A stretch of 64,000 nucleotides of DNA from an uncultured Pelagibacteraceae bacterium (GCA_902577075.1 CACGXV010000003.1:1-64000), one strand, 5' to 3'. Positions 33,061-42,419 are shown, counted from the first letter of the stretch. Notes: a model not told the origin generated them from the letters alone. A program made the numbers and translations.

Positions 33061-34272
33061 TTAATTGTTAACTAAGTTTATCAACATATTAATCATATCA
33101 ACTTTATAACTCTCTTTTGTTGCAGATTTTGTTTCCAATACTGAAAAGAATGCTGCGACTTTGCCGGTTTTAAAATTTGTTGCCAAAAACTGACCTCCAT
33201 ACCCAGAGTGTCCAATCATGTTACCTGATACCATTGTTGAATTTGAGTAATACAAATATTTATTTTTTGATAATTCCATGTATTTAGGTCCTAAATTTTT
33301 AATAGTTTTGTCTAAAAAAGAAGGTGATCCAACTTTTCTATTTCCAACCCCCGTACCTTTTCTTGCAAAAAGCAAACCCATTCTTAAAAAATCTCTGGCA
33401 ATTAAACAACCACCACCAGACATCCATGGCATCCCATATCTATCAGAGGCAATATATAAACCTTCTTCAAAGCCAGCAGCTTCAACTGCTGATAAAATCC
33501 AATCTCTTAAAGTTCTTCCACTTACCTTTTCTACAATTAATCCTACTACATCAGTATTTGCAGATTTGTAAAATGCATATGCAGATTTATTTATTAAACT
33601 TTTGTTTTTAATTTTTTTAATTGTATTTAAATATTCTTCTTGGCTTAAATTATTTTTTAAATTTTTTGGAAGTCTCCAACCTCCAACGGGCTCATGTAAA
33701 AAAGAGGAAGAATATGCTTTAGTATAATCTTCGGTATAGGAATTTATAATATTCATATTCAAAACATCTTGTATTTTCGCATTAGCGTAACCGCTTCCGA
33801 TTTTAGGCAAATAATGTGAAACTTTTTTATTCAAATCTATTGATTTATTTTTCACAAGTTCACCTACAAATAAGTTAACAAACATTTTAGTTATTGACAT
33901 AATTGTCTGTGGTTGATTTTTTTTGAAATCTTTAGCGTATTTTTCAAATAATATATTTTGACCTTTGCCAACGATTATTGAACAAAAAGATTTATTTTTG
34001 ATCATTTTTTTTACCAATGGTATTTTACTAATTTTATTATTGGGTTTTGACTGTAGTTTTAATACTAGATCAGATCTCAGATAAAGACTGTACCTATTTA
34101 TTTTATGTAAATTTCTGTAACCAAATCTTCTAGTTTTTGGAAGATTCCATAAAGCCTTATTATCTCTAATTGTTTTTAATTCAGGGTTTTTAACAGAAGC
34201 TAATTTTATTATTTTCAATATTTTAAAGATTTTTTTTGTTCGTATTTCTGGTGATACCCCTCTGCTTTGCAA
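33061..34272 (-). CDS. Beta-lactamase-fold serine hydrolase
   Basis: Serine hydrolase of the beta-lactamase/class C PBP (NylB/EstB-like) family, 403 residues from the first ATG. Motifs: S126-x-x-K129 (MSITK), Y235-x-S (FYKSAN) and HSG at 355-357 (GHSGYGG). No signal peptide; the first 60 residues are basic and lie partly over the msrA 3' end (58-base overlap), so the true start may be internal and non-ATG, but the next Met is only at residue 90. Likely a cytoplasmic amidase or esterase rather than an antibiotic resistance enzyme. Stop faces the methyltransferase stop, 8 bases away. Confidence 0.8.
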   Translation of the reverse strand: MQSRGVSPEIRTKKIFKILKIIKLASVKNPELKTIRDNKALWNLPKTRRFGYRNLHKINRYSLYLRSDLVLKLQSKPNNKISKIPLVKKMIKNKSFCSIIVGKGQNILFEKYAKDFKKNQPQTIMSITKMFVNLFVGELVKNKSIDLNKKVSHYLPKIGSGYANAKIQDVLNMNIINSYTEDYTKAYSSSFLHEPVGGWRLPKNLKNNLSQEEYLNTIKKIKNKSLINKSAYAFYKSANTDVVGLIVEKVSGRTLRDWILSAVEAAGFEEGLYIASDRYGMPWMSGGGCLIARDFLRMGLLFARKGTGVGNRKVGSPSFLDKTIKNLGPKYMELSKNKYLYYSNSTMVSGNMIGHSGYGGQFLATNFKTGKVAAFFSVLETKSATKESYKVDMINMLINLVNN

Positions 34273-34667
34273 TAATTTTTTTCCTTAGATATTTTTGTTG
34301 ATACCTTGCCATCTAATTTTTTGTTCACCTCTTTTAATACTTTTTCAGCAATCTTTTTTTCTTCATCAGTATTATAAAATATTTCTGATCTATATTGAAT
34401 TCCTACATAAGTACCTTGCCTATTTACTTGTGTAGAGTCGTGCAATTCAAAAAATAGATTAACCATGTCCTCATACGATTTTTCTTTTTCATCATATTGA
34501 ACTTTTACAACTTCAATATGGCCAGTGTCACCACCGCACACAGCTTTATAGGTTACATTAGGATCATCCCCCCCACAGTAACCACATTCAGTAGAGATGA
34601 TGCCGCTAATGCCTTCGTACTTAGTTTCATCCCAAAAACAACCAATACCGCCAATAAATGTCTTCAT
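34215..34667 (-). CDS. msrA: Peptide methionine sulfoxide reductase MsrA
   Basis: 150-residue MsrA, which reduces methionine-S-sulfoxide in proteins. Catalytic Cys10 in the GCFW motif near the N-terminus; ECGYCGGDDPNVTYKAVCGGDTGHIEVV matches the family core (GYxGG, then TGHxE). Two further Cys (C32, C137 region) could be recycling cysteines. Short, with no MsrB domain. Lies 18 bases after the homocysteine methyltransferase and overlaps the hydrolase gene. Confidence 0.93.
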   Translation of the reverse strand: MKTFIGGIGCFWDETKYEGISGIISTECGYCGGDDPNVTYKAVCGGDTGHIEVVKVQYDEKEKSYEDMVNLFFELHDSTQVNRQGTYVGIQYRSEIFYNTDEEKKIAEKVLKEVNKKLDGKVSTKISKEKNYCKAEGYHQKYEQKKSLKY

Positions 34668-34685
34668 TATTTCTTAACTTATACT

Positions 34686-35600
34686 TTAGTTTTTTAAAAT
34701 TGAAATCGCTTTAATTTCATCAACTCCTATTCCACAACAGCCACCTATAATTTGAGCTCCATCTTTAATCCACGTTTTTACTTCATTTAAATAATCATTT
34801 GGAGTCATGTCATCTATAAATCTCCAATGTGGTTTTTCATAATATCCTTTATTTGGATATGCTCCTATGACTCCATCAAAATTTTCTTTCGCAGTTTTTA
34901 TTGCCTTGCCTGTAGTTTTAATATCAGAGTGGGCTACTAAAATTGGACCGTTATGAATTTTTTTAAAATTATTTATAGATTTTTCAAAATTTTCATAGAC
35001 GTGAGTATCAGAGTCAATTGTATCGTTGTACCCGAGCATTATTTGATTTTGATCATTCGTTACACACGATACCGACAACCAAACTGGTATACTTATCTTT
35101 GTAGAACAGTTTAACATTGTTTCCACAATATCTGCTTGAGAAGACATAGCCTCTAAAATAATTAAATCTACTCCTTCACCTGACAAAATCTTTAATTGTT
35201 CATCAAAGCCAGGTATCATTGCTTTAACTCCTAGTTTATAAAAATTACCAAAAGTTGAAACGCTTCCAGCAAGAGCAACATCTTTGTTTGAATTTTTAAT
35301 TGCATCTTTTGCAACTTGAACACTTTTTTTATTAAATTCCTCTATTAAGTCTTCATAACCATACTGTCTCATGGATATAGGTGTAGTACTGTATGTATTA
35401 GTAGTTATTACATCAGCTCCCGCATTTATATAATCTTCATGAATTTTTCTTACTAATTCTGGATTATCCACTGAGCATTTTCCACACCACATTTTTTCAT
35501 CCATTTTAGCGCCATTCTTTTCTAACTCAGCGCCCATTCCACCGTCTAAAATAATAGTTTTTTTATTTTCTAATTTTTCATGAATTGATGAATAAGACAT
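34686..35600 (-). CDS. Homocysteine S-methyltransferase-family protein
   Basis: 304-residue zinc-dependent methyltransferase of the BHMT/MmuM type, paralogue of the 32063 protein. ILDGGMGAELEKNGAKMDE, TTNTYSTTPISMRQYG and GGCCGIGVDEI are the family blocks. The first zinc Cys position appears to be His (LVAHSD). I start at the ATG at 35600: it follows AAGGAA and leaves 4 bases after the VOC stop. An open frame extends to 35696, but that part overlaps the VOC gene and has no family residues. Inferred role: methyl transfer to homocysteine from betaine or a sulfonium osmolyte. Confidence 0.84.
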   Translation of the reverse strand: MSYSSIHEKLENKKTIILDGGMGAELEKNGAKMDEKMWCGKCSVDNPELVRKIHEDYINAGADVITTNTYSTTPISMRQYGYEDLIEEFNKKSVQVAKDAIKNSNKDVALAGSVSTFGNFYKLGVKAMIPGFDEQLKILSGEGVDLIILEAMSSQADIVETMLNCSTKISIPVWLSVSCVTNDQNQIMLGYNDTIDSDTHVYENFEKSINNFKKIHNGPILVAHSDIKTTGKAIKTAKENFDGVIGAYPNKGYYEKPHWRFIDDMTPNDYLNEVKTWIKDGAQIIGGCCGIGVDEIKAISILKN

Positions 35601-35604
35601 AGTA

Positions 35605-35991
35605 TTATTCCTTGCTATTTGTGAAGGTACAAATTTTATTTCCATCAAGATCACGTACGTAAGAATAATAAACTCCTGATCCTTCTGGTCGTTCACCTCC
35701 TGATCCTTCGCTAGTACCTCCAGCTTTTAGACCCATTTCGTGAAATCTATCAACAATAACTCTTGAAGATGTTATAAATGATATTTGTGTTCCATTTCCA
35801 AAAGTTGCTTCTTTTTTATTAAAGGGTTTTGTAATGTAAAATTCTATTTCGTTTGTATCTTTTTTTCCATATGCTGCATAATCGTTCTCAACAGTTTCGT
35901 TTCTTGATAGTCCAATGACTTCCAAAACTTCATCATAAAACTTAATGGCAGCATCTAAATTATTTGTTCCCACCATTACATAACCAATCAT
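35605..35991 (-). CDS. VOC-family (glyoxalase/bleomycin-resistance fold) protein
   Basis: 128-residue vicinal-oxygen-chelate protein: MIGYVMVGTNNLDAAIKFYDEVL is the canonical first beta-alpha unit, and YSYVRDLDGNKICTF the last. Metal ligands His/Glu are not all evident, so it may be a lyase-like or binding protein rather than a true glyoxalase I. Sits between an aldehyde dehydrogenase (30-base gap) and a homocysteine methyltransferase (4-base gap) in a minus-strand unit that starts at 39278. Confidence 0.85.
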   Translation of the reverse strand: MIGYVMVGTNNLDAAIKFYDEVLEVIGLSRNETVENDYAAYGKKDTNEIEFYITKPFNKKEATFGNGTQISFITSSRVIVDRFHEMGLKAGGTSEGSGGERPEGSGVYYSYVRDLDGNKICTFTNSKE

Positions 35992-36021
35992 CCCAACCTC
36001 AATTATTTTGAATATAATTTT

Positions 36022-37452
36022 TTAATTCCAACCAGTAATTGCTTTAACCTCTAGGTATTCAGTAAAACCCCATAGTCCACCCTCTCGACCATTACCTGAT
36101 TGCTTAAATCCTCCAAAAGGTGCACCAGTTTCAGCTCCTTGACCATTGATATAAACTGTTCCTGCTCTTACTTTTCTTGCTACTCTTTTTGCTTTATCTT
36201 TATCTTCAGTTTGTAGATAGTTACCTAATCCGTATGATGTATCATTTGTAATTTTAATTGCCTCTTCTTCTGTATCAAATGGAATAATTGACAGTACTGG
36301 ACCAAATATTTCTTCTCTCGCAATTTTCATATCGTTGTTAACGTCTGTAAAAATTGTTGGTTTAACAAAATACCCTTTATTAAGACCATTTGGTAGATCA
36401 GGTCCACCTGCAGCAAGAGTTGCGCCTTCTTTAATTCCCTCATTAATAAGATTAATAACTTTATCATATTGAACTTTGGACACTAAAGGTCCAATGTGAT
36501 CACCTTTTTTAGATGCCACGTCTACTTTAATTTTATTTGCTTCATCTACAGCTTCTTTTACTGCTCTATCATAAATTGATCTTTGAACTAGCATTCGTGT
36601 TGGAGCATCACAAGATTGTCCAGTGTTACTCATTATAGTTCTTACTCCGTCCCTTACAGCATCTGGATAAGAATCCTCAAAAACTATATTTCCACCTTTA
36701 CCACCAAGTTCAAGTGTAACCTTCTTAATTGTGTCAGCTGCATTTTTCTGTATCAGTTTTCCTGCTCTTGTAGATCCTGTAAATGAAACCATATCAATAT
36801 CTGGATGACCAGATATATGATTCCCAACTACTTCTCCATTACCATTTACTAGATTGAACACACCTGGAGGAAATCCAGCTTCGTCAATTATTTCCGCAAA
36901 CAAAACGCCTGAGACTGGAGCCACTTCTGACGGTTTTAAAATCATTGTGCAACCAGCTGCAAGTGCTGGTATAACTTTTAGCACTATTTGGTTCATTGGG
37001 TAATTCCATGGTGTTATTAATCCACAAACTCCAATTGGCTCATATCTGATTTGATTGTTTGATTTTGGATCAAACTGATGTTCAAAATTAAAATCTTTTA
37101 AAATATCTATTACATTTCTAGATATATCTGCTCCCATTTTAGTATGAATCTCTGATGCAAAATCTAATGGTGCACCCATTTCCATTGATTGTGCTTCAAC
37201 CATTTCATCCCATCTTCTATTATAAATTTCACAAAATTTTTCTAATAATTTTACTCTCTCTTCTTTTGAAGTTTCTCTCCATGTTTCAAATGCCACTTTA
37301 GCAGCACTTACAGCTTTATCTGTATCCTCAATTGATCCTAAAGATATTACAGCAAAAGCTTCCTCGGTTGATGGATCAATTACATCAAAATCATTAGGTT
37401 TAACTGGTGCAACCCATTTTCCGTTTATATAAAAATTTTTCTTTTCAATCAT
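36022..37452 (-). CDS. NAD(P)-dependent aldehyde dehydrogenase
   Basis: 476-residue aldehyde dehydrogenase. N150 (TPWNYP), K173 (LKPSE), E248 (LELGGKGG) and catalytic C281 (GQSCDAP) are all present. It differs from the 2661 enzyme by a shorter C-terminus and a GAPFGGFKQSGNGREGG block. Lies 21 bases after a 3-hydroxyisobutyrate-dehydrogenase-like gene; together they could oxidise an alcohol to an acid through a semialdehyde. In the ectoine context (39339-41255) a DoeC-like aspartate-semialdehyde role is possible but not shown. Confidence 0.9.
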   Translation of the reverse strand: MIEKKNFYINGKWVAPVKPNDFDVIDPSTEEAFAVISLGSIEDTDKAVSAAKVAFETWRETSKEERVKLLEKFCEIYNRRWDEMVEAQSMEMGAPLDFASEIHTKMGADISRNVIDILKDFNFEHQFDPKSNNQIRYEPIGVCGLITPWNYPMNQIVLKVIPALAAGCTMILKPSEVAPVSGVLFAEIIDEAGFPPGVFNLVNGNGEVVGNHISGHPDIDMVSFTGSTRAGKLIQKNAADTIKKVTLELGGKGGNIVFEDSYPDAVRDGVRTIMSNTGQSCDAPTRMLVQRSIYDRAVKEAVDEANKIKVDVASKKGDHIGPLVSKVQYDKVINLINEGIKEGATLAAGGPDLPNGLNKGYFVKPTIFTDVNNDMKIAREEIFGPVLSIIPFDTEEEAIKITNDTSYGLGNYLQTEDKDKAKRVARKVRAGTVYINGQGAETGAPFGGFKQSGNGREGGLWGFTEYLEVKAITGWN

Positions 37453-37473
37453 AAATACACTTTAACACAGAAT

Positions 37474-38415
37474 TTAAATTTCATAACCTTTTTCTTCGGG
37501 CTCATTATCACTTAACTGATCAGGAAACCCTTCAGCTCTAAAATCAATTTTGTTTATATCTTCCATTCTTTTTACTATCATTGATGACCAGGCTCTTGAG
37601 CCATATTTTTTTTGGCCATCTTTAAATATTTCAACTATCTTAGGTGAAATTTCCAAAGGTGCATTTAATTTTTTTGCGAGTTCATCAAATAGACCCGTAT
37701 CTTTTAAAACAAGGTCCATCGTAAAATTTATATTATAAGAGCCATTTAAAATAACTTGGCTCTCAGTTTCATGAACAAATGAATTTCCTGATGACACGGC
37801 AATTCCTTTATAAGCTTTTGCAAGATCTAGGTTTGATTTTTTAGCTACTGTCCATGCCTCCCCAAGAGCAACCAAATGTGTGGAAGCTAAATAATTTGTA
37901 ATTACTTTAAGAACAGACGCTGTGCCCAATTCTCCTGTATGTAATATTTTACGACCCATTACTGTTAAGGCAGGCAAAATATTTTCAAATGCATCCCTGT
38001 CTCCACCAACAAATATTGCTATATTTCCAGACGCTGCTCTATGACATCCGCCACTTACTGGACCATCTAAAGGTATTGCTTTTTTTTCGATTACTTTTTT
38101 ACCAATTCTTTTTACCTCTGATTCATCAGTAGTACTCATTTCCAACCATATTTTATTTTCAGAGAGACCTTCTAGAATACCGTTTTGACCCTCCATCACT
38201 TCTGCACAAATTTCAGGAGAAGGAAGGCAGGTTATTATTAAATCAACTTCCTGAGCTAGCTCTTTAGCAGAGTTTGCTATTTTAGCACCCAAAGCTTCAA
38301 ATTGTTTTGTTAAATTTTTATCTAAATCTCTAACTGTTAAATTAAATTTATTCCTCAATAAACTCCCAGCTAGTTTTCCTCCGATATTTCCCAAGCCAAT
38401 AAATCCTATCTTCAT
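37474..38415 (-). CDS. 3-hydroxyisobutyrate dehydrogenase-like (beta-hydroxyacid dehydrogenase)
   Basis: 313-residue NAD(P)-dependent beta-hydroxyacid dehydrogenase (HIBADH/GarR/glyoxylate reductase family). Cofactor motif GFIGLGNIGG at residues 4-13; substrate motif DGPVSGGCHRAASG at about 117-130; catalytic K170 in LKVITNYL. All domains are present. It shares one base with the EamA gene upstream and is followed by an aldehyde dehydrogenase. Substrate not deducible. Confidence 0.88.
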   Translation of the reverse strand: MKIGFIGLGNIGGKLAGSLLRNKFNLTVRDLDKNLTKQFEALGAKIANSAKELAQEVDLIITCLPSPEICAEVMEGQNGILEGLSENKIWLEMSTTDESEVKRIGKKVIEKKAIPLDGPVSGGCHRAASGNIAIFVGGDRDAFENILPALTVMGRKILHTGELGTASVLKVITNYLASTHLVALGEAWTVAKKSNLDLAKAYKGIAVSSGNSFVHETESQVILNGSYNINFTMDLVLKDTGLFDELAKKLNAPLEISPKIVEIFKDGQKKYGSRAWSSMIVKRMEDINKIDFRAEGFPDQLSDNEPEEKGYEI

Positions 38416-39278
38416 TAATTTACCTCCTCTTTCTTTTTATATAATATCATTACGACACCAAATATAATTACTATTCCTCCAATAAATAATTCAGTTGTTG
38501 GTTTCTCGCCTAATAAAAATATTGCAGCAAGCAATCCAGTAGGTGGTATACCCATAGTTACTATAGGCAACACTTTATATAATGGATTATTTTTTAGAAC
38601 ATAATAAAAGCATCCATAAGTAATAGGTTGCATAATAAATCCAATGTAAAAAGCTATTAACCAATGATTAAATTTAGCAGTTGATAAATATGATATTGTA
38701 TCACCTTCAATTACTGCAGAAATTAAAATTAAAGTAGGTCCAGAAAATAATGCAAGCCAAGCAACTAAAGCTAAAGGATTAATTTCTTTACTCAAAGGTT
38801 TAACAATCACTTGACCAAGTGCCCATATTGCTGAACCTAGAATAGTAAGAGCGATACCAAATATTTTTCCATCTAAATTAGGCGAGCCAGTTAAAATATA
38901 AACTCCTATAAATGCAACTCCTATTCCAATCAAAGCTCTTAATGTTGGTTTTTCTTTCAACATAAAAAAAGCAAAAATTACTCCAAAAGGAACTTCTGTT
39001 TGCACTAATAATACTGCTGCAGATGCATCAATAAAATTTAAACCAGTATAGGTAATACTGTATTGTAAAGTGTTTGCTATAAATGAAGCAAAAAAGATTT
39101 TTTTTAAGAAACCTTTTGGAACAGGAAACCACCAAATTAAAATTGATGCTGCAAATATAAATCTTAATCCCATTAGAAGTATTGGTGGAAAAGACTCAAA
39201 AGCAGGTTTGGCAATTACAAAACCAAACCCTAAAAAAATAGGAACAAGTGATGCAACCAGAGTATCTTTAAAATTCAT
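38415..39278 (-). CDS. EamA/DMT-superfamily transporter
   Basis: 287-residue DMT-family membrane protein, about ten transmembrane segments. The N-terminal GFGFVIAKPAFESFPPILLMG and mid-protein FGVIFAFFMLKEKPT are family-typical. First gene of a minus-strand unit (HIBADH-like, ALDH, VOC, methyltransferase, MsrA, hydrolase), 60 bases from the divergent EutA-like gene. Fifth EamA protein in the window. Confidence 0.85.
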   Translation of the reverse strand: MNFKDTLVASLVPIFLGFGFVIAKPAFESFPPILLMGLRFIFAASILIWWFPVPKGFLKKIFFASFIANTLQYSITYTGLNFIDASAAVLLVQTEVPFGVIFAFFMLKEKPTLRALIGIGVAFIGVYILTGSPNLDGKIFGIALTILGSAIWALGQVIVKPLSKEINPLALVAWLALFSGPTLILISAVIEGDTISYLSTAKFNHWLIAFYIGFIMQPITYGCFYYVLKNNPLYKVLPIVTMGIPPTGLLAAIFLLGEKPTTELFIGGIVIIFGVVMILYKKKEEVN

Positions 39279-39338
39279 TCAATTAATTTAATATTAATGA
39301 TTATTCGAGAACTTATGATATATTCACCTTTTTAAAAT

Positions 39339-40079
39339 ATGAATTCAACAAAAATAGAACCAAAATATATAAGTAAATCAAATCCACGAGTTGGCCTTAT
39401 TGCTCTTGCAAGTGATTTTATGATTGAAAGAGACTTTATTAATGTAATTAAAGATAGAGAAATTGATTTTTTTGTTAATAGAATAGAGTGCTATAATCCT
39501 TTAACAAAAGAAAATCTGATTAAAATGTCAGATAAAGTAACTGATGTTGCAAAAGATATTCTTCCAGACCAGGATATAGACTGTGTTGTCTATGGATGTA
39601 CTTCAGGAACAATAGCTGCGGGTTACAATTCTATAGAACAAAAGGTAAAAGCAGCAAAACCAATGGCAGAGGTTACAACACCAAGTACTGCTGCTATAAA
39701 GGCTTTAAAAAAATTAAATATTAGAAAGCTCTGTTTGTTTACTCCTTACAGTAAAAAACTTAATGATGATGTTGTAGAATATTTTAAGTCTGAGGGATTT
39801 GAAATAACCTCCAATTCTTATTTCGATATAGAGGCAGACTACGATATCGGTAAAGTAGATCAAAATTATTTGTATGATGTGTTATCTAAAATAGATTTAA
39901 ATGGTGCAGATGCATTATTTGTGTCTTGTACAGCTTTACCCGTGCTACCAATAATTGATAAACTTGAAAAAAAACTAAATACAATTGTTTTATCAAGTAA
40001 TCAGGCTTTGATCTGGGACACTCTAGTCCAAATAAATAAAAATAATCTAGTTGAAGGTTTTGGAAAATTATTCAAATAG
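39339..40079 (+). CDS. eutA: Asp/Glu racemase-superfamily protein, EutA/maleate isomerase-like
   Basis: 246-residue protein of the maleate cis-trans isomerase/arylmalonate decarboxylase family. The two catalytic cysteines are C87 (VVYGCTSGT) and C197 (VSCTALP), as required for racemase or isomerase chemistry. EutA of ectoine-utilisation clusters belongs to this family, and the next gene, 6 bases on, is an EutD/DoeA-like ectoine hydrolase; that pairing is the basis of the symbol. Stand-alone sequence would only support maleate isomerase/Asp-Glu racemase family. EutA's exact chemistry is not settled to my knowledge. Confidence 0.72.
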   Translation: MNSTKIEPKYISKSNPRVGLIALASDFMIERDFINVIKDREIDFFVNRIECYNPLTKENLIKMSDKVTDVAKDILPDQDIDCVVYGCTSGTIAAGYNSIEQKVKAAKPMAEVTTPSTAAIKALKKLNIRKLCLFTPYSKKLNDDVVEYFKSEGFEITSNSYFDIEADYDIGKVDQNYLYDVLSKIDLNGADALFVSCTALPVLPIIDKLEKKLNTIVLSSNQALIWDTLVQINKNNLVEGFGKLFK

Positions 40080-40085
40080 AAATTT

Positions 40086-41255
40086 ATGTCATTTACTAAA
40101 GAGGAATACAAACAAAGACTAAAAAAAGTCCAGTCAATGATGGAAAAAAAAGGTATTGAACTTTTAATTTCTCACGACACTAATAATATGAATTATTTGA
40201 CCGGTTATGACGCTTGGTCTTTTTATTATGCTCAATGTGCAATAGTACATGTCAATGCAGATGAACCACTTTGCTTTGTAAGAGCGCAAGATGCTGGAGG
40301 CGCCTACATAAAAACTTATCTAAAAGATGAAAATATAATTGTTTATGATGAAAATTATATTCATACATGGCCAAAACATCCTTATGACTATTTAGTAAAA
40401 ATAATTGAAGATAGAAAATGGGATAAACTTTCGATTGGTGTTGAAATGGATGCCCATTACTTCACAGCTTTTTGCTATGAAAAGATAAAACAAGGTTTAC
40501 CAAATGCAAAAATTAAAGACTCAGAACGTTTAGTCAACTGGGCGAGATTTGCAAAATCTGATGCAGAAATAAAATATATGAAAAATGCTGCATTGATTTC
40601 AGAAAAAGGGATGAAAACTGCGATGGAGGTAATTAAACCTGGTGTAAGACAATGTGATGCTGTTGGAGAAATTCAAAAAACTTTATTTTATGGAACACCA
40701 GAGTTTGGAGGAGAATATTCGAGTATTGCAACACTTCTTCCAACAGGGAAGGGAACTTCAGCTTCACATTTAACTGCAACACAAGATAAGTTTGCAGATG
40801 GCGAAGCAACAATTGTAGAGTTATCCGGAGTTTACAAAAGATATCATGCTCCAATGGCAAGAACTGTTTTGTTAGGAAAACCCGATAAACTAAAAATTGA
40901 TACGATGAAAAAGACTATTGAAGCTCTAGAAGCTGGAATTAAAGTAACAAAAGCTGGAAATACTGCAAATGATGTTGCTCAAGCATTTTGGGGAGTTTTA
41001 GACAAATATGGAATAGAGAAAAAGTCTAGAACAGGTTACTCAATTGGTATTGGTTACCCACCAGATTGGGGTGAACATACTTTAAATATATATAAAGAAG
41101 AAATGACAGAATTAGTTCCAAATTCTTGTTTTCATATGATAGCTGTAATGCAATTTGGTGATTGGGGAGTCGAAGCATCAGAATCTATAAGAGTTACTGA
41201 CAATGGATGTGAATTATTTTGTAATTATCCAAAAGAGCTACATATAAAGAGTTAA
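40086..41255 (+). CDS. doeA: M24-family hydrolase, ectoine hydrolase (EutD/DoeA)-like
   Basis: 389-residue creatinase/aminopeptidase P (M24) fold protein. N-terminal NMNYLTGYDAWSFYYAQ and the catalytic domain from about 160 on. In metallopeptidases the core has two metal-binding Asp, but here the segment reads VELSGVYKRYHAPMART (244-260), so the first Asp is Glu and the second is gone. This is a metal-independent creatinase-like site, and this exact style is what I recall for DoeA, which hydrolyses ectoine to N-acetyl-2,4-diaminobutyrate. EutA-like neighbour supports it. DoeB deacetylase is not in the window, so a different cyclic amidine or amide substrate remains possible. Confidence 0.72.
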   Translation: MSFTKEEYKQRLKKVQSMMEKKGIELLISHDTNNMNYLTGYDAWSFYYAQCAIVHVNADEPLCFVRAQDAGGAYIKTYLKDENIIVYDENYIHTWPKHPYDYLVKIIEDRKWDKLSIGVEMDAHYFTAFCYEKIKQGLPNAKIKDSERLVNWARFAKSDAEIKYMKNAALISEKGMKTAMEVIKPGVRQCDAVGEIQKTLFYGTPEFGGEYSSIATLLPTGKGTSASHLTATQDKFADGEATIVELSGVYKRYHAPMARTVLLGKPDKLKIDTMKKTIEALEAGIKVTKAGNTANDVAQAFWGVLDKYGIEKKSRTGYSIGIGYPPDWGEHTLNIYKEEMTELVPNSCFHMIAVMQFGDWGVEASESIRVTDNGCELFCNYPKELHIKS

Positions 41256-41300
41256 TTAACTGTTGCAAATAAGATAACTAAATGTTTTAAAAACTATCTT

Positions 41301-42386
41301 ATGTCAAAAAAAGCTGATTTCGTAAAATTTGATAAAGTAGACAAAAGTTACGACGGAAAAGTATTAGTAGTAAAAGATCTGAATTTAGATATTGAAGAAG
41401 GGGAGTTTGTAACAATGCTTGGACCTTCTGGTTCAGGAAAAACGACATGTCTAATGATGCTTGCTGGTTTTGAAACTCCAACTAATGGAGAAATATTTTT
41501 AGATAACAATCCAATTTCTAATATTCCACCACATAAAAGAGGGATCGGAATGGTTTTTCAAAACTATGCTTTATTTCCTCACATGACAGTCTTTGAAAAT
41601 TTAGCATTTCCTTTAAAGGTAAGAAAGATGTCTCAAGAGGATATAGAGAAAAAAGTCGACAAAGCTTTATCAATGGTCTCATTGGGTGGATTTGCAAACA
41701 GAATGCCGGGTCAACTGTCAGGTGGTCAACAACAAAGAGTTGCAGTTGCAAGAGCTTTAGTTTTTGATCCGGCTGTTGTTTTAATGGATGAGCCTTTAGG
41801 TGCGTTAGACAAAAATTTAAGAGAAAGCATGCAGTACGAAATTAAACATATTCATGAAAGTATTGGTGTAACGGTAGTTTATGTAACTCATGATCAGGGT
41901 GAGGCATTAACGATGTCAAATAGGATTGCAGTATTTAATGATGGTAAAGTTCAACAACTATCAAGCCCTGATAAGTTATATGAAGAACCAGTTAACTCTT
42001 TTGTTGCAGAATTTATTGGCGAAAATAATACTTTTGGTGGAGAAGTTTCTGAAATTTCAAATGGAACATGTAAAGTTAAATTAGAAAAGGGTGAAATAAT
42101 TGCTAATCCAATTTCAGTTAAATCTGTTGGAGAAAAAACTACTGTATCAATCAGACCAGAACGAGCATTGATAAACCCTAAAGATAAAATGGATAATAAT
42201 CAAAAAGGAAAAATTGAAGAGGTCATTTATCATGGGGATCATACCAGAGTAAGATTAAATTTACTTGGTAACTCAGAATTTATTTTGAAAGTTCCAAACA
42301 GTTCTCAAAACCTAGATATAAAACTTGGTAATGAAATTAATATTGGCTGGAACAGTCATGACGCAAGAGCTTTAGACCCAAAATAA
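41301..42386 (+). CDS. potA: Polyamine-type ABC transporter ATPase (PotA-like)
   Basis: 361-residue ABC ATPase of the PotA/CysA-type. Walker A GPSGSGKTT (41-49), Q-loop VFQNYALFPHMTV, signature LSGGQQQRVAVARAL, Walker B VVLMDEPLGALD, and a C-terminal TOBE domain (about 285-361: TTVSIRPERALINP). Followed by binding protein and two permeases with the matching PotD, PotB and PotC character. Gap of 45 bases from the ectoine-hydrolase-like gene; no Shine-Dalgarno at the ATG. Transported ligand could be a polyamine or, from context, an ectoine-related compound. Confidence 0.88.
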   Translation: MSKKADFVKFDKVDKSYDGKVLVVKDLNLDIEEGEFVTMLGPSGSGKTTCLMMLAGFETPTNGEIFLDNNPISNIPPHKRGIGMVFQNYALFPHMTVFENLAFPLKVRKMSQEDIEKKVDKALSMVSLGGFANRMPGQLSGGQQQRVAVARALVFDPAVVLMDEPLGALDKNLRESMQYEIKHIHESIGVTVVYVTHDQGEALTMSNRIAVFNDGKVQQLSSPDKLYEEPVNSFVAEFIGENNTFGGEVSEISNGTCKVKLEKGEIIANPISVKSVGEKTTVSIRPERALINPKDKMDNNQKGKIEEVIYHGDHTRVRLNLLGNSEFILKVPNSSQNLDIKLGNEINIGWNSHDARALDPK

Positions 42387-42419
42387 GCGTAATTATTACA
42401 TTTTCGCCAAAATCATCTG

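Noticed and set aside
35601..35696. N-terminal extension of the second homocysteine methyltransferase
   Set aside because: Overlaps the VOC gene in another frame; the ATG at 35600 has an AAGGAA site and fits the family start.
41256..41300. Hairpin AAGATA/TATCTT before the potA-like gene
   Set aside because: Only six AT-rich pairs with a long loop and no U-tract; too weak to call a terminator.
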